From the NCBI GenBank assembly GCA_963798015.1, contig CAWCSA010000005.1, forward strand, positions 558,001 to 622,000: 64,000 nucleotides of DNA. Reading direction: 5' to 3'. The first letter of the stretch is position 1; every line of letters begins with the position of its first letter. The notes below the pieces were generated by a model. It was not told the origin of the DNA. It worked only from the letters and a program-made list of their open reading frames with translations, and ran no database searches. This document shows positions 34,157-42,019 of this stretch, piece by piece. Both the position numbers and the translations under genes were made by a program. This stretch comes from Roseiarcus sp963798015 (GTDB lineage: Bacteria > Pseudomonadota > Alphaproteobacteria > Rhizobiales > Beijerinckiaceae).

Positions 34157-34615
34157 TCAGCTCGTCATTTTCCAGTTTCCGTCAGGCTGTCGGCAGCCCA
34201 CGCCTCGACCGTGGTTTGGCCGGCCGGCGACATAGATGGTTTGCGAATAGGCGCGGCAGCCGTCGCCCGCCGCGGCCCCCGGCTCGACAAAGCCGAATAC
34301 GCCTTTGGCCCCGCGCCAAGAGCGCTTTTGACCCGAATCAAGCGCCCCCACCTGCGCCTGCCAAGCCGCTTGGCGGTCGTCGTCCGTCAGCGAAGAGCCG
34401 ACCGAGCCGCCAAGGACGCCGCCGAGCGCAGCGCCGGTCGGAATCGCCGGGGCGGGGATCCCGGCGGGCGCGGGCGCAACCGTTGACGTTGCGGCGCCGG
34501 CTGGCGTCGTCGAGCCGGTGACCGGCGGCGCGTCGTTGGATTCCATGCTTTGACAGCCAGCAAGGGCAATCGATCCAATCGCAATCATGAGGGGGGTCAG
34601 CCGCATCGATTTCAT
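34157..34615 (-). CDS. Outer membrane lipoprotein, 17-kDa surface antigen type
   Basis: The 152-residue protein has a lipoprotein signal peptide with lipobox IALAGC, a Thr/Ala/Pro-rich linker, a glycine-zipper stretch (ALGGVLGGSVGSSLTDDDRQ) and the C-terminal surface antigen-like domain (SGQKRSWRGAKGVFGFVEPG, CRAYSQTIYVAGRPNHGRGV and CRQPDGNWKM). These small lipoproteins resemble the Rickettsia 17-kDa antigen and likely stabilise the outer membrane. The ATG at 34615 is set by the signal peptide. The stop is TGA at the left end. It lies 55 bases after the histidine kinase gene on the same strand. Confidence 0.88.
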   Translation of the reverse strand: MKSMRLTPLMIAIGSIALAGCQSMESNDAPPVTGSTTPAGAATSTVAPAPAGIPAPAIPTGAALGGVLGGSVGSSLTDDDRQAAWQAQVGALDSGQKRSWRGAKGVFGFVEPGAAAGDGCRAYSQTIYVAGRPNHGRGVGCRQPDGNWKMTS

Positions 34616-34670
34616 TCTCCCGGGCTCGGTCATTTGAGGTCCGCCAAAGGCGGCATCGAAGGCAGGCGGC

Positions 34671-36041
34671 TCACACGCATGGCAGCCGCAAAATCGCGCG
34701 CAAGCCCCCGAGCGGGCTTTCGTCGAGCTTGAGCGAGCCGCCGTAGATCGAGGCGAGTTCGACGACGATCGACAGGCCAAGGCCCGAGCCGGGCCGCGAC
34801 TCGTCAAGCCGCTTTCCCCGCTCTACCGCCGCGGCGCGCGCGTTCTTGTCGAGGCCCGGCCCATCGTCGTCAATTTCCGCGACCAGAAACGGATCAGAAT
34901 CTCGTTCGGTGGCGCGGGTGGCGCGAATGGAGACCCGTTCGCCCGCCCACTTTCCCGCATTGTCGAGCAGGTTGCCAATGAGGTCGGTCAGATCCTGCGC
35001 CTCGCCGCGGAATTTCAGACCCGGCTGCAGCGCGACATCGAAGGTCAGGACCTGGTCGCCATGCAGCTTCTCGTAAGTGCGGACGAGCCCCTCGACAACC
35101 GGTTTCACTTCCGTCGCAACGCCAAAGGTCCTGGCGCGAGCGGCGGCGCGCGCGCGGTCGAGATAGAATGTCACCTGCCGGCGCATGATCTCGGTCTGCT
35201 CGCGCACCTTTTCCGGCAAGGCGGGGCTCATCGAATCCGCTTCGTTCATCAAAACGCTAAGCGGGGTCTTGAGCGCATGGGCAAGATTGCCGACCTGGGT
35301 GCGGGCGCGCTCGACAATCTCGCGGTTGGCATCGATCAATTGATTGACTTCCGTCGCCAGTGGCGCGACGTCCTGCGGAAACTCGCCCGCGATATGCTCG
35401 GCCTCGCCGCGGCGAATTGCGGCCACACCTTCCCGCAGGACTCTCAGCGGGCGCAGGCCAAAACGAACCGCCAGTGCGGTCGAGCCGATCAGCGCCAGCG
35501 CCAGCGTCAGGAATGTCGCCGCGAGCCCCCATTCGAAGCTGCGCTCCTGGCCCTGGATCGCGTCGGCGGGAGCGGCGACCTGCACCAGAAAGCGCCCGTC
35601 ATCGCCGGCGTCGATCTGGCGCTGGATCATTCGCACCTGATGCCCGCCTGGGCCGTCCGCATAGCCGCTAAGGACGGCGCCGTGATCGTTCCCGACCGCG
35701 ACCAGTTGTGGCAATTGCGTCGCGAACAGCGACTTCGAGGCGCGGATTTCCGGCGGGTTCACATCGGTGCGGGTGATCTGCCAGTACCAGCCCGAGAACG
35801 CGAGCTCGAATTGCGGCGCGATCGCCGCTGGCGCCGCGGTCTTCGCCTCGTCATTCGGGAGCGCATTGGCGACCAGCGCTTTGAGATAGACGCCGAGCTG
35901 GTCGTCGAAATTGGCCTCGCTCCACTGCTTGTTGAGCGCGCTCAAGCCCAGCCCCGCGACCGCGAGGATCAGAATGCTCCAGAACGCCGCGGAGAGAAAA
36001 AGGCGCGAAGCGATCGAACGTGCGCTTAGCGCCTTGAACAT
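34671..36041 (-). CDS. Membrane sensor histidine kinase
   Basis: The 456-residue kinase has an N-terminal helix (ASRLFLSAAFWSILILAVAG), a periplasmic sensor of about 140 residues, a second helix (GLAATFLTLALALIGSTALA), a HAMP-like linker (FGLRPLRVLREGVAAIRRGE), the phospho-acceptor His255 (GNLAHALKTPLSVLMNEADS), an N box (DLIGNLLDNAGKWAG) and G boxes (DDDGPGLD, GSGLGLSIVVELA). The domain layout recalls PhoQ/FeuQ-type kinases. No response regulator gene is adjacent; ilvD lies ten bases upstream on the same strand, so the kinase may be transcribed from ilvD. Confidence 0.92.
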   Translation of the reverse strand: MFKALSARSIASRLFLSAAFWSILILAVAGLGLSALNKQWSEANFDDQLGVYLKALVANALPNDEAKTAAPAAIAPQFELAFSGWYWQITRTDVNPPEIRASKSLFATQLPQLVAVGNDHGAVLSGYADGPGGHQVRMIQRQIDAGDDGRFLVQVAAPADAIQGQERSFEWGLAATFLTLALALIGSTALAVRFGLRPLRVLREGVAAIRRGEAEHIAGEFPQDVAPLATEVNQLIDANREIVERARTQVGNLAHALKTPLSVLMNEADSMSPALPEKVREQTEIMRRQVTFYLDRARAAARARTFGVATEVKPVVEGLVRTYEKLHGDQVLTFDVALQPGLKFRGEAQDLTDLIGNLLDNAGKWAGERVSIRATRATERDSDPFLVAEIDDDGPGLDKNARAAAVERGKRLDESRPGSGLGLSIVVELASIYGGSLKLDESPLGGLRAILRLPCV

Positions 36042-36050
36042 GAAGACGCT

Positions 36051-37892
36051 TTACGGCACTTCCCGAACCGCGCCGCGCGCCGCGCTGGTCGCGAAGGCGG
36101 CGTAGGCGCGCAAGGCCGTCGACACCGCCCGCTTGCGCATTTTGGCCGGCTTCCAGGCGCTCGCGCCTTTCGCATCCATCTCCGCCCGACGCTTGGCGAA
36201 TTCCGCGTCGTCGACGAGGACGTTCATGGAGCGGCCGGGAATGTCGATCGCGATCATGTCGCCTTCTTCAATCAGGCCGATCGCGCCGCCCTCTGCAGCC
36301 TCCGGCGACACGTGGCCGATCGAGAGTCCCGAGGTGCCCCCGGAGAAGCGCCCGTCGGTGACCAAAGCGCACGCCTTGCCCAGCCCCCGCGATTTCAGAT
36401 AGCTCGTCGGATAGAGCATTTCCTGCATGCCCGGGCCCCCGCGCGGCCCCTCGTAGCGGATGACGACGACGTCGCCTGCCGCCACTTTGCCGCCCAAGAT
36501 GCCTTGCACCGCATCGTCCTGGCTTTCGAAGATGCGCGCCGGACCGTGGAACTTGAGATTGCCGGCATCGACCCCTGCGGTCTTCACGATCGAGCCATCG
36601 ACCGCGATGTTGCCGTAAAGCACCGCAAGCCCGCCGTCCTTGGAGAACGCGTGCTCGGAATCGCGGATGACGCCCTTGGCGCGATCATCGTCGAGCGAGG
36701 GATAACGCGCCGACTGGCTGAACGCGACCTGGGTCGGCACGCCGCCGGGCCCGGCCATAAAGAACTCGCGCGTCGCATTTCCGGCCGCGCGCATGATGTC
36801 GTTGCGCGACAGCGCATGCTCGAGCAACTCGGCATGCACCATGCGGACGTCGCGATTGAGGAGATTCGCGCGGTCGAGCTCGCCCAGAATGCCCATCACC
36901 CCCCCGGCGCGATGGACGTCCTCGACATGCACATCCGCCACGGATGGAGCGACCTTGCACAGACACGGCACGCGGCGCGACAGCCTGTCGATATCGGCCA
37001 TGGTGAAGTCGATCTCGCCCTCGTGCGCGGCGGCAAGCAGGTGCAGGACGGTGTTGGTCGAACCGCCCATGGCGATGTCGAGCGACATGGCGTTTTCGAA
37101 CGCCTTGAACGTCGCGATCCCCCGCGGCAGCGCGCCTTCGTCGCCCTCCTCGTACCAGCGCCGGGCGAGATCGACGACGAGGTGGCCGGCCTCGACGAAC
37201 AGGCGGCGCCGGTCGGCGTGCGTGGCCACCACCGTGCCGTTGCCGGGCAGGGACAGGCCCAGCGCCTCGGTGAGGCAATTCATCGAATTGGCGGTGAACA
37301 TGCCCGAACACGAGCCGCAAGTCGGACAGGCGGAGCGCTCGATCACTGCGACATCGGCGTCGGAGACTTTGGAATCGGCCGCGGCGACCATCGCGTCGAT
37401 GAGGTCGATGCTGCGTGTCCCAGTCGAGAGCTTCACCTTCCCGGCTTCCATCGGTCCGCCGGAGACGAACACCGCCGGGATGTTGAGACGCATCGCCGCC
37501 ATCAGCATGCCGGGCGTGATCTTGTCGCAGTTCGAGATGCACACCAGCGCATCGGCGCAATGGGCGTTGGCCATATATTCGACGCTGTCGGCGATGAGTT
37601 CGCGCGAAGGCAGCGAATAGAGCATGCCATCGTGGCCCATCGCGATGCCGTCGTCCACGGCGATGGTGTCGAATTCCTTGGCGACCCCGCCCGCGGCCTC
37701 GACCTCCCGCGCCACCAATTGGCCAAGGTCCTTGAGATGCACGTGGCCGGGCACGAACTGGGTGAAGGAATTGGCGATGGCGATGATCGGCTTGCCGAAA
37801 TCGCCGTCCTTCATGCCGGTTGCGCGCCAAAGGCCGCGGGCGCCGGCCATATTGCGGCCGTGGGTCGAAGTGCGGGAGCGATAGGGAGGCAT
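36051..37892 (-). CDS. ilvD: Dihydroxy-acid dehydratase IlvD
   Basis: IlvD removes water from 2,3-dihydroxy-isovalerate and its methyl homologue, the third common step in valine and isoleucine synthesis. The 613-residue protein has the Fe-S cluster cysteines in the FVPGHVHLKD region, CISNCDKITPGMLMAAMRLN and CPTCGSCSGMFTANSMNCLT, the GGSTNTVLHLLA block and the C-terminal LVTDGRFSGGTSGLSIGHVS. The start MPPYRSRTSTHGRNMAGARG is the normal N-terminus. In the same direction the histidine kinase follows after ten bases. Confidence 0.97.
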   Translation of the reverse strand: MPPYRSRTSTHGRNMAGARGLWRATGMKDGDFGKPIIAIANSFTQFVPGHVHLKDLGQLVAREVEAAGGVAKEFDTIAVDDGIAMGHDGMLYSLPSRELIADSVEYMANAHCADALVCISNCDKITPGMLMAAMRLNIPAVFVSGGPMEAGKVKLSTGTRSIDLIDAMVAAADSKVSDADVAVIERSACPTCGSCSGMFTANSMNCLTEALGLSLPGNGTVVATHADRRRLFVEAGHLVVDLARRWYEEGDEGALPRGIATFKAFENAMSLDIAMGGSTNTVLHLLAAAHEGEIDFTMADIDRLSRRVPCLCKVAPSVADVHVEDVHRAGGVMGILGELDRANLLNRDVRMVHAELLEHALSRNDIMRAAGNATREFFMAGPGGVPTQVAFSQSARYPSLDDDRAKGVIRDSEHAFSKDGGLAVLYGNIAVDGSIVKTAGVDAGNLKFHGPARIFESQDDAVQGILGGKVAAGDVVVIRYEGPRGGPGMQEMLYPTSYLKSRGLGKACALVTDGRFSGGTSGLSIGHVSPEAAEGGAIGLIEEGDMIAIDIPGRSMNVLVDDAEFAKRRAEMDAKGASAWKPAKMRKRAVSTALRAYAAFATSAARGAVREVP

Positions 37893-38211
37893 GGGTCGCC
37901 TATAGGGTAAAAAGACGCCGGTAGGGTGGCGAAGGGCTGGCGCGCCTGCGCCGTTTGACTGTCATAATCGCATTTTCTTCCCTCTAAGAGCAAGGGCGCT
38001 CCACCTCTCGCCGAAGAGCAGGGTTGAGCAAGTGCCCAGCATACGGCTTCCGGACCCGGAACGCATCTACGAGCCAGGGCTGGGGTGACAAATAAATTTA
38101 AGTCTTGCGAAAGCCTTGCTACCGGCGCAGCCTCAACCGCAATAAGACTGTCATCTGGCGAATGTATATTAAATCAACATAAAGGCGTGACGGTCGCTTT
38201 ACTGTCGACCC
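37893..38211. other. Intergenic region between ilvD and the FAD oxidase gene
   Basis: This 319-base region should hold the divergent promoters of ilvD (minus) and the FAD oxidase (plus). It is more AT-rich toward the right (TGTATATTAAATC near 38160). I see no attenuator peptide rich in branched-chain amino acids, no tRNA and no clear repeat. Confidence 0.5.
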
Positions 38212-40362
38212 ATGAAAGTGAAGAAAAATCTAATGAATAGAGATCCGGATGCCGGCCCAGGTGACGTTGATCCAAATACCATTCAAGTGGATGGCGACGC
38301 GTCGGCGCAAGAGTCGCCATCGGTAACCGCCACGGCTAAAATCCTCGGCGGGTCAAAGTACCGACGCGTGAAATGCTTCAACAAGGGCACCGGGACGTTC
38401 GTCGGCTATTTGAGCAGTCGAGACAGCCAGTCGACTGCTCTCGGGATAGGAAAGGATTACCCTCCGTCAGAGTGCTACTGGATGGAGAAGGGCGGACGGC
38501 AGTACCTCGCACGAAAGACCGAACCGTACGACCGCTGCCTGGGAGTGAGCGACTCCTGGTATGCTTGTTGGTCGCTGCAGCAGGCAGGGAGGAGCTCCGG
38601 GTACTACACCAACGTCGTCTACAACAAGGATGGCACGATCTCGCCCGGCGACTATTCCGACCGCTACCTGGCCGGTCCATACAAGAAGGGCGGCATCGAC
38701 TGGGCGTGGTGGGCGAAGAAGGACGATGCTGGCATTCTCAGGTGTGAGCTGGAGGCTCCAACGTGGGAGAACTGGAGCGGCAACCTCAAGCATGTGCCGG
38801 CGCTTGATAATGGCACGTACTACTACACCCCCACAAACCGCGCCGAGCTAAAGGGGATGTTGGCGGAAGCGCGAGCGAAGGGCGCCGCCACCATCCGCGT
38901 GTCTGGGCAGCGTCATTCCCAGCCACCGCTTGTTGCCGACGACAATCGGAGCGATCCGCCGAAGACAACGACCGCTTACATCGTGGACATGTCTTGCTAT
39001 GTTGACATCGGCGACCAGGGAATGGTCATGGGCCCCGGCCCGAATCAGGTGACAGTGAACCCCGGCGTTCGAGAGGACGCCCTCGACGCCTTCCTTTCCA
39101 AGAACAACCGGATGCTGAAGACGGTCACCGCCGGTGGCTTCTTCAGCATCGGTGGGATGACCGCCGTCGACGTGCACGGTGGTACTGTCGATGGACCGAT
39201 CTTCGCCGACACCGCCTCGTCGTTCACCATCATGAATGGCGAGGGGGAAGAGAAGACCATCGATGCGAGCTCTCCGCTGGTGAGCGGATGGTCGCCCTTG
39301 CAGTTCGCGCGGGTTTCGCTGGGCGGTCTCGGGATCGTGACCAAGATTGTCCTCGATGTGCTGCCTCGTCCGTACGCGACAACACTCAAAGGCGAGGTCA
39401 AAAATTACCTGTGCAAAGACAAGGCCGCATTCATCAGCACGTTCCAAGAGCTGCTTACGGGCCCGTCGAAGCACGAGCGCATGGAGGTGTTCTATACACC
39501 CTACGCGGCGGCTCCCAACCTGCCCTTTCCTGTCTCGCTCGATAACTTCCTCGTCCTGTCCTGGGATGTCGTTGGCAATCCGGATAAGAAGATTCCCAAC
39601 GGAAGCGTCACGCCGCGGACCGCTTGCTCTCTGGCGAGTTCGGATGAATACGGCGCGCCGTACGTCAGCGGAATTAAGGACCACGCGCTCCCGTTGGTCC
39701 GGGCATCGCAATACTATGCCAGCGCTTACCTTCCCCTTCCCATTCCGCCCTCGGCGTTCGCCAAGATCGCGATGGACGTGATTGAGTCGAGCGCCAACAC
39801 GGCGAACCAGGCCTACTCCGACCTGTGGCTCGCAGAGTCTGCGCAGGTGATCTTCATGTCCTACTTTATCGAGCTCCCAGACCTCGACGAAAAGGGGCTT
39901 ACCAAGGTGTGGGATGGGTTAGCAGTGGTGGGCGACCGAACCATCAAAGATGACGCCTTCCACATCGCAGCGCCGCTGGAGTTCCGTTTCGTCAAATCTG
40001 GCAGCACGGCCATGTCAGGCAGCTACTCCACGAAGCAGACCTACTTCATCAATCTCGATCTGATCGGCTGGATCGAGCCGATCCCGGCGGCTGAATACCC
40101 CGTCAAGCTGCTGCAGTTCTTCGCTGACGTTGAGCGCGACTGGGTTGCGATGGGCGGACTGCCGCACAATGGAAAGATGTACGGATTCTACGATCCGAGT
40201 CAGCCCGCCGGCACGCATTCTGCTCCGTTCAACCAGAACTTCCTCTCGATGCTGCGCAAGCGTCGAGGCGAGCGGCTGACGGCTTTCAATGCCTTCCGCA
40301 AAGCGTCGGATCCGAGCAATTTGTTCTACAACGACTTTTTGCGACAGTTGTTAGAAGGATGA
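38212..40362 (+). CDS. FAD-binding oxidase (VAO family) with extra N-terminal domain
   Basis: The 716-residue protein has two parts. From about residue 205 it is a vanillyl-alcohol-oxidase-family flavoprotein: YTPTNRAELKGMLAEARAKG, the FAD-binding loop TIRVSGQRHSQPPLV with His235 as a candidate for covalent FAD attachment, GGFFSIGGMTAVDVHGGTVD, and SLGGLGIVTKIVLDVLPRP. The end (NAFRKASDPSNLFYNDFLRQ) resembles aldonolactone and cholesterol oxidases. Residues about 48-185 are a Trp/Tyr-rich region with five Cys (54, 88, 109, 119, 178) that I cannot assign; it may bind carbohydrate or another ligand. No classical signal peptide is seen. Codon use appears less GC-rich than the neighbours, hinting at transfer. 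Confidence 0.82.
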   Translation: MKVKKNLMNRDPDAGPGDVDPNTIQVDGDASAQESPSVTATAKILGGSKYRRVKCFNKGTGTFVGYLSSRDSQSTALGIGKDYPPSECYWMEKGGRQYLARKTEPYDRCLGVSDSWYACWSLQQAGRSSGYYTNVVYNKDGTISPGDYSDRYLAGPYKKGGIDWAWWAKKDDAGILRCELEAPTWENWSGNLKHVPALDNGTYYYTPTNRAELKGMLAEARAKGAATIRVSGQRHSQPPLVADDNRSDPPKTTTAYIVDMSCYVDIGDQGMVMGPGPNQVTVNPGVREDALDAFLSKNNRMLKTVTAGGFFSIGGMTAVDVHGGTVDGPIFADTASSFTIMNGEGEEKTIDASSPLVSGWSPLQFARVSLGGLGIVTKIVLDVLPRPYATTLKGEVKNYLCKDKAAFISTFQELLTGPSKHERMEVFYTPYAAAPNLPFPVSLDNFLVLSWDVVGNPDKKIPNGSVTPRTACSLASSDEYGAPYVSGIKDHALPLVRASQYYASAYLPLPIPPSAFAKIAMDVIESSANTANQAYSDLWLAESAQVIFMSYFIELPDLDEKGLTKVWDGLAVVGDRTIKDDAFHIAAPLEFRFVKSGSTAMSGSYSTKQTYFINLDLIGWIEPIPAAEYPVKLLQFFADVERDWVAMGGLPHNGKMYGFYDPSQPAGTHSAPFNQNFLSMLRKRRGERLTAFNAFRKASDPSNLFYNDFLRQLLEG

Positions 40363-40552
40363 CAACGGCGTCGCCCAACGACGTCTTAACAAGGAGCGTT
40401 GCCCGCGCCGCCGGCGCAACGTTGACCGGTGGTTCGGCGTGACCCGTCCACGAAGACGATCCTCGCAGGAATTGACTTCGCCGTCCCAGATTGCGAGAAA
40501 CGGCGCGCTTCGGCTGCGCCCGTGTTCGCTAACCCGTGCAGCGGCTCCCGGC

Positions 40553-40626
40553 GCGGGTGTAGCTCAATGGTAGAGCAGCAGCCTTCCAAGCTGAATACGA
40601 GGGTTCGATTCCCTCTACCCGCTCCA
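40553..40626 (+). tRNA. tRNA-Gly (anticodon TCC)
   Basis: The cloverleaf is complete: acceptor GCGGGTG pairs with TACCCGC, the D arm is AGCTCAATGGTAGAGCA, the anticodon loop is CTTCCAA with TCC, and the T arm is GAGGGTTCGATTCCCTC. The CCA end is encoded (40624-40626). Confidence 0.97.
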
Positions 40627-40713
40627 AGCCGATCACTGACTTCGCGGTGGGCCCCTCTTGGGCGATCAGGGCGCGTATCGCCAGGGCGCGACAAAAGCTC
40701 GGCGTCACGACGG

Positions 40714-41436
40714 TTAGAGGCCGAGCTGGTCGGCTAGATCCTCCATATCGCTCGCGACCGCATCCCAATCCTCTTCCGGCCTAAGATCAATAGTTTGCCC
40801 CCCTCCGTGCTCCGTCGGGCGAGGGATGAACGCCGTCCGCAGCCCGCACCCGCGCGCAGCCGCCAAGTCGCTATTGTGCGCAGCGACCAGGCAGACTTGC
40901 TCGGGCGGAAGCATGAGAGTCTCGGCGGTGCGCAAATAGGCTTCCCGGCTCGGCTTGTAAGCCTGAGCGAGCTCAGCGCCGAGAATAGCGTCCCACGGCA
41001 AACCGGCGCGCTTCGCCATGTCCAGTATCAGTCGGATATTGCCGTTCGACAGCGGCGCGATGATGAAGTGGCGTTTCAGCCGCGTAAGGCCGGGAACCGA
41101 ATCTGGCCAGGGGTCAAGCCGGCGCCAGGCAAGATTCAGCGCATCGAGTTCGGAAGGCGGAACGGACGCGGGATCGATCCTAAATTCCGGCAGCAGGGCT
41201 TCAAGGTTTTCCCGATGCAGAACATCGAGCCGGACGAAGGGACGGCGCCCGGAACGGACCTCCTCCATCGCCGGCGAATAAAGCCGCCGCCAGGCATCGG
41301 CAAAGGCGGCCGGATCGGCGCCCGGGGAATAGCGAGCAAGGAAATCAGCCGATTCCCGCGCCACGCCGCTGCGCCAGTCGACGACAGTGCCAAAGACATC
41401 GAAAACGAGCGCCTGAACTTCGGCGAGGGCCTGCAT
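40714..41436 (-). CDS. Haloacid dehalogenase, type II
   Basis: The 240-residue enzyme is of the L-2-haloacid dehalogenase branch of the HAD superfamily, which replaces the halogen of 2-haloacids with a hydroxyl through an aspartyl ester. Motif I is ALVFDVFGTVVDW (nucleophile Asp13), motif II the Ser in APLSNGNIRL, motif III the Lys in AQAYKPSREAY, and motif IV the stretch VCLVAAHNSDLAAARGCGLR. The start ATG at 41436 is set by motif I. HAD phosphatases of the same shape exist, so activity on haloacids is inferred. The secreted GlcG-like protein lies 16 bases upstream on the same strand. Confidence 0.9.
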   Translation of the reverse strand: MQALAEVQALVFDVFGTVVDWRSGVARESADFLARYSPGADPAAFADAWRRLYSPAMEEVRSGRRPFVRLDVLHRENLEALLPEFRIDPASVPPSELDALNLAWRRLDPWPDSVPGLTRLKRHFIIAPLSNGNIRLILDMAKRAGLPWDAILGAELAQAYKPSREAYLRTAETLMLPPEQVCLVAAHNSDLAAARGCGLRTAFIPRPTEHGGGQTIDLRPEEDWDAVASDMEDLADQLGL

Positions 41437-41452
41437 GGTACTCCGCGCGGCC

Positions 41453-41944
41453 CTACTGCAGGCGATCCTTGATCTTGTCGAGCCCCGCGCGGGCGCAGGC
41501 GTCGTCCAGCTTGCCGCCAGGAGCGCCGGCGGCGCCGATGGCGCCGATGAGCTCGTCGCCGAGCTTGATCGGCACCCCGCCGCCGAAGAACATGACATGC
41601 GGCAGCTTGGCGAGGGGCAGAATCGAATCCTCGCCCTTGGCCCGTTCGGCAAGCGCGAGCGTATCGCTCTTGAACGATGCGGCGGTATAGGCCTTGGCGA
41701 AGGCGCTATCGAGCGAGTGCGCGCCGACGCCGTCGCCACGGAGGGTGGCGATGACCACGCCATCGGCGTCCACCACCTGCGCCGTCTCGTGATAGCCCTG
41801 CTTCGCGCAGGCCGCGACCGTCTCGCTCGCCGCCTCGACCGCGAGCGCCGCCGGTATGCGATGCGTCGGCAAGGTCTGCGCCTGCGCAACCGAGCCCATC
41901 AACGCAACGGCGGCGAGCGCGGCAAAAATGCTGTGATTGATCAT
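41453..41944 (-). CDS. Secreted GlcG/HbpS-family heme-binding-like protein
   Basis: The 163-residue protein has a clear signal peptide (MINHSIFAALAAVALMGSVA, cleaved after AQAQ) and a DUF336 domain, the fold shared by GlcG and the heme-degrading HbpS. Family blocks are ETVAACAKQGYHETAQVVDA, HSLDSAFAKAYTAASFKSDT and MFFGGGVPIKLGDELIGAIG. A Cys-containing C-terminal helix (DDACARAGLDKIKDRLQ) follows. Function is not known in detail. It is transcribed toward the haloacid dehalogenase and may share its transcript. Confidence 0.88.
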   Translation of the reverse strand: MINHSIFAALAAVALMGSVAQAQTLPTHRIPAALAVEAASETVAACAKQGYHETAQVVDADGVVIATLRGDGVGAHSLDSAFAKAYTAASFKSDTLALAERAKGEDSILPLAKLPHVMFFGGGVPIKLGDELIGAIGAAGAPGGKLDDACARAGLDKIKDRLQ

Positions 41945-42019
41945 GACGTTCCTCCCGATCTAGCGCCCCTGGCGCCAGCGATAAGCGCCTGAGGCGAAAC
42001 TCGCATGACGATTTGGCGC

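Noticed and set aside
36312..37910. 532-codon plus-strand frame
   Set aside because: Antisense to ilvD, which has all Fe-S cysteines.
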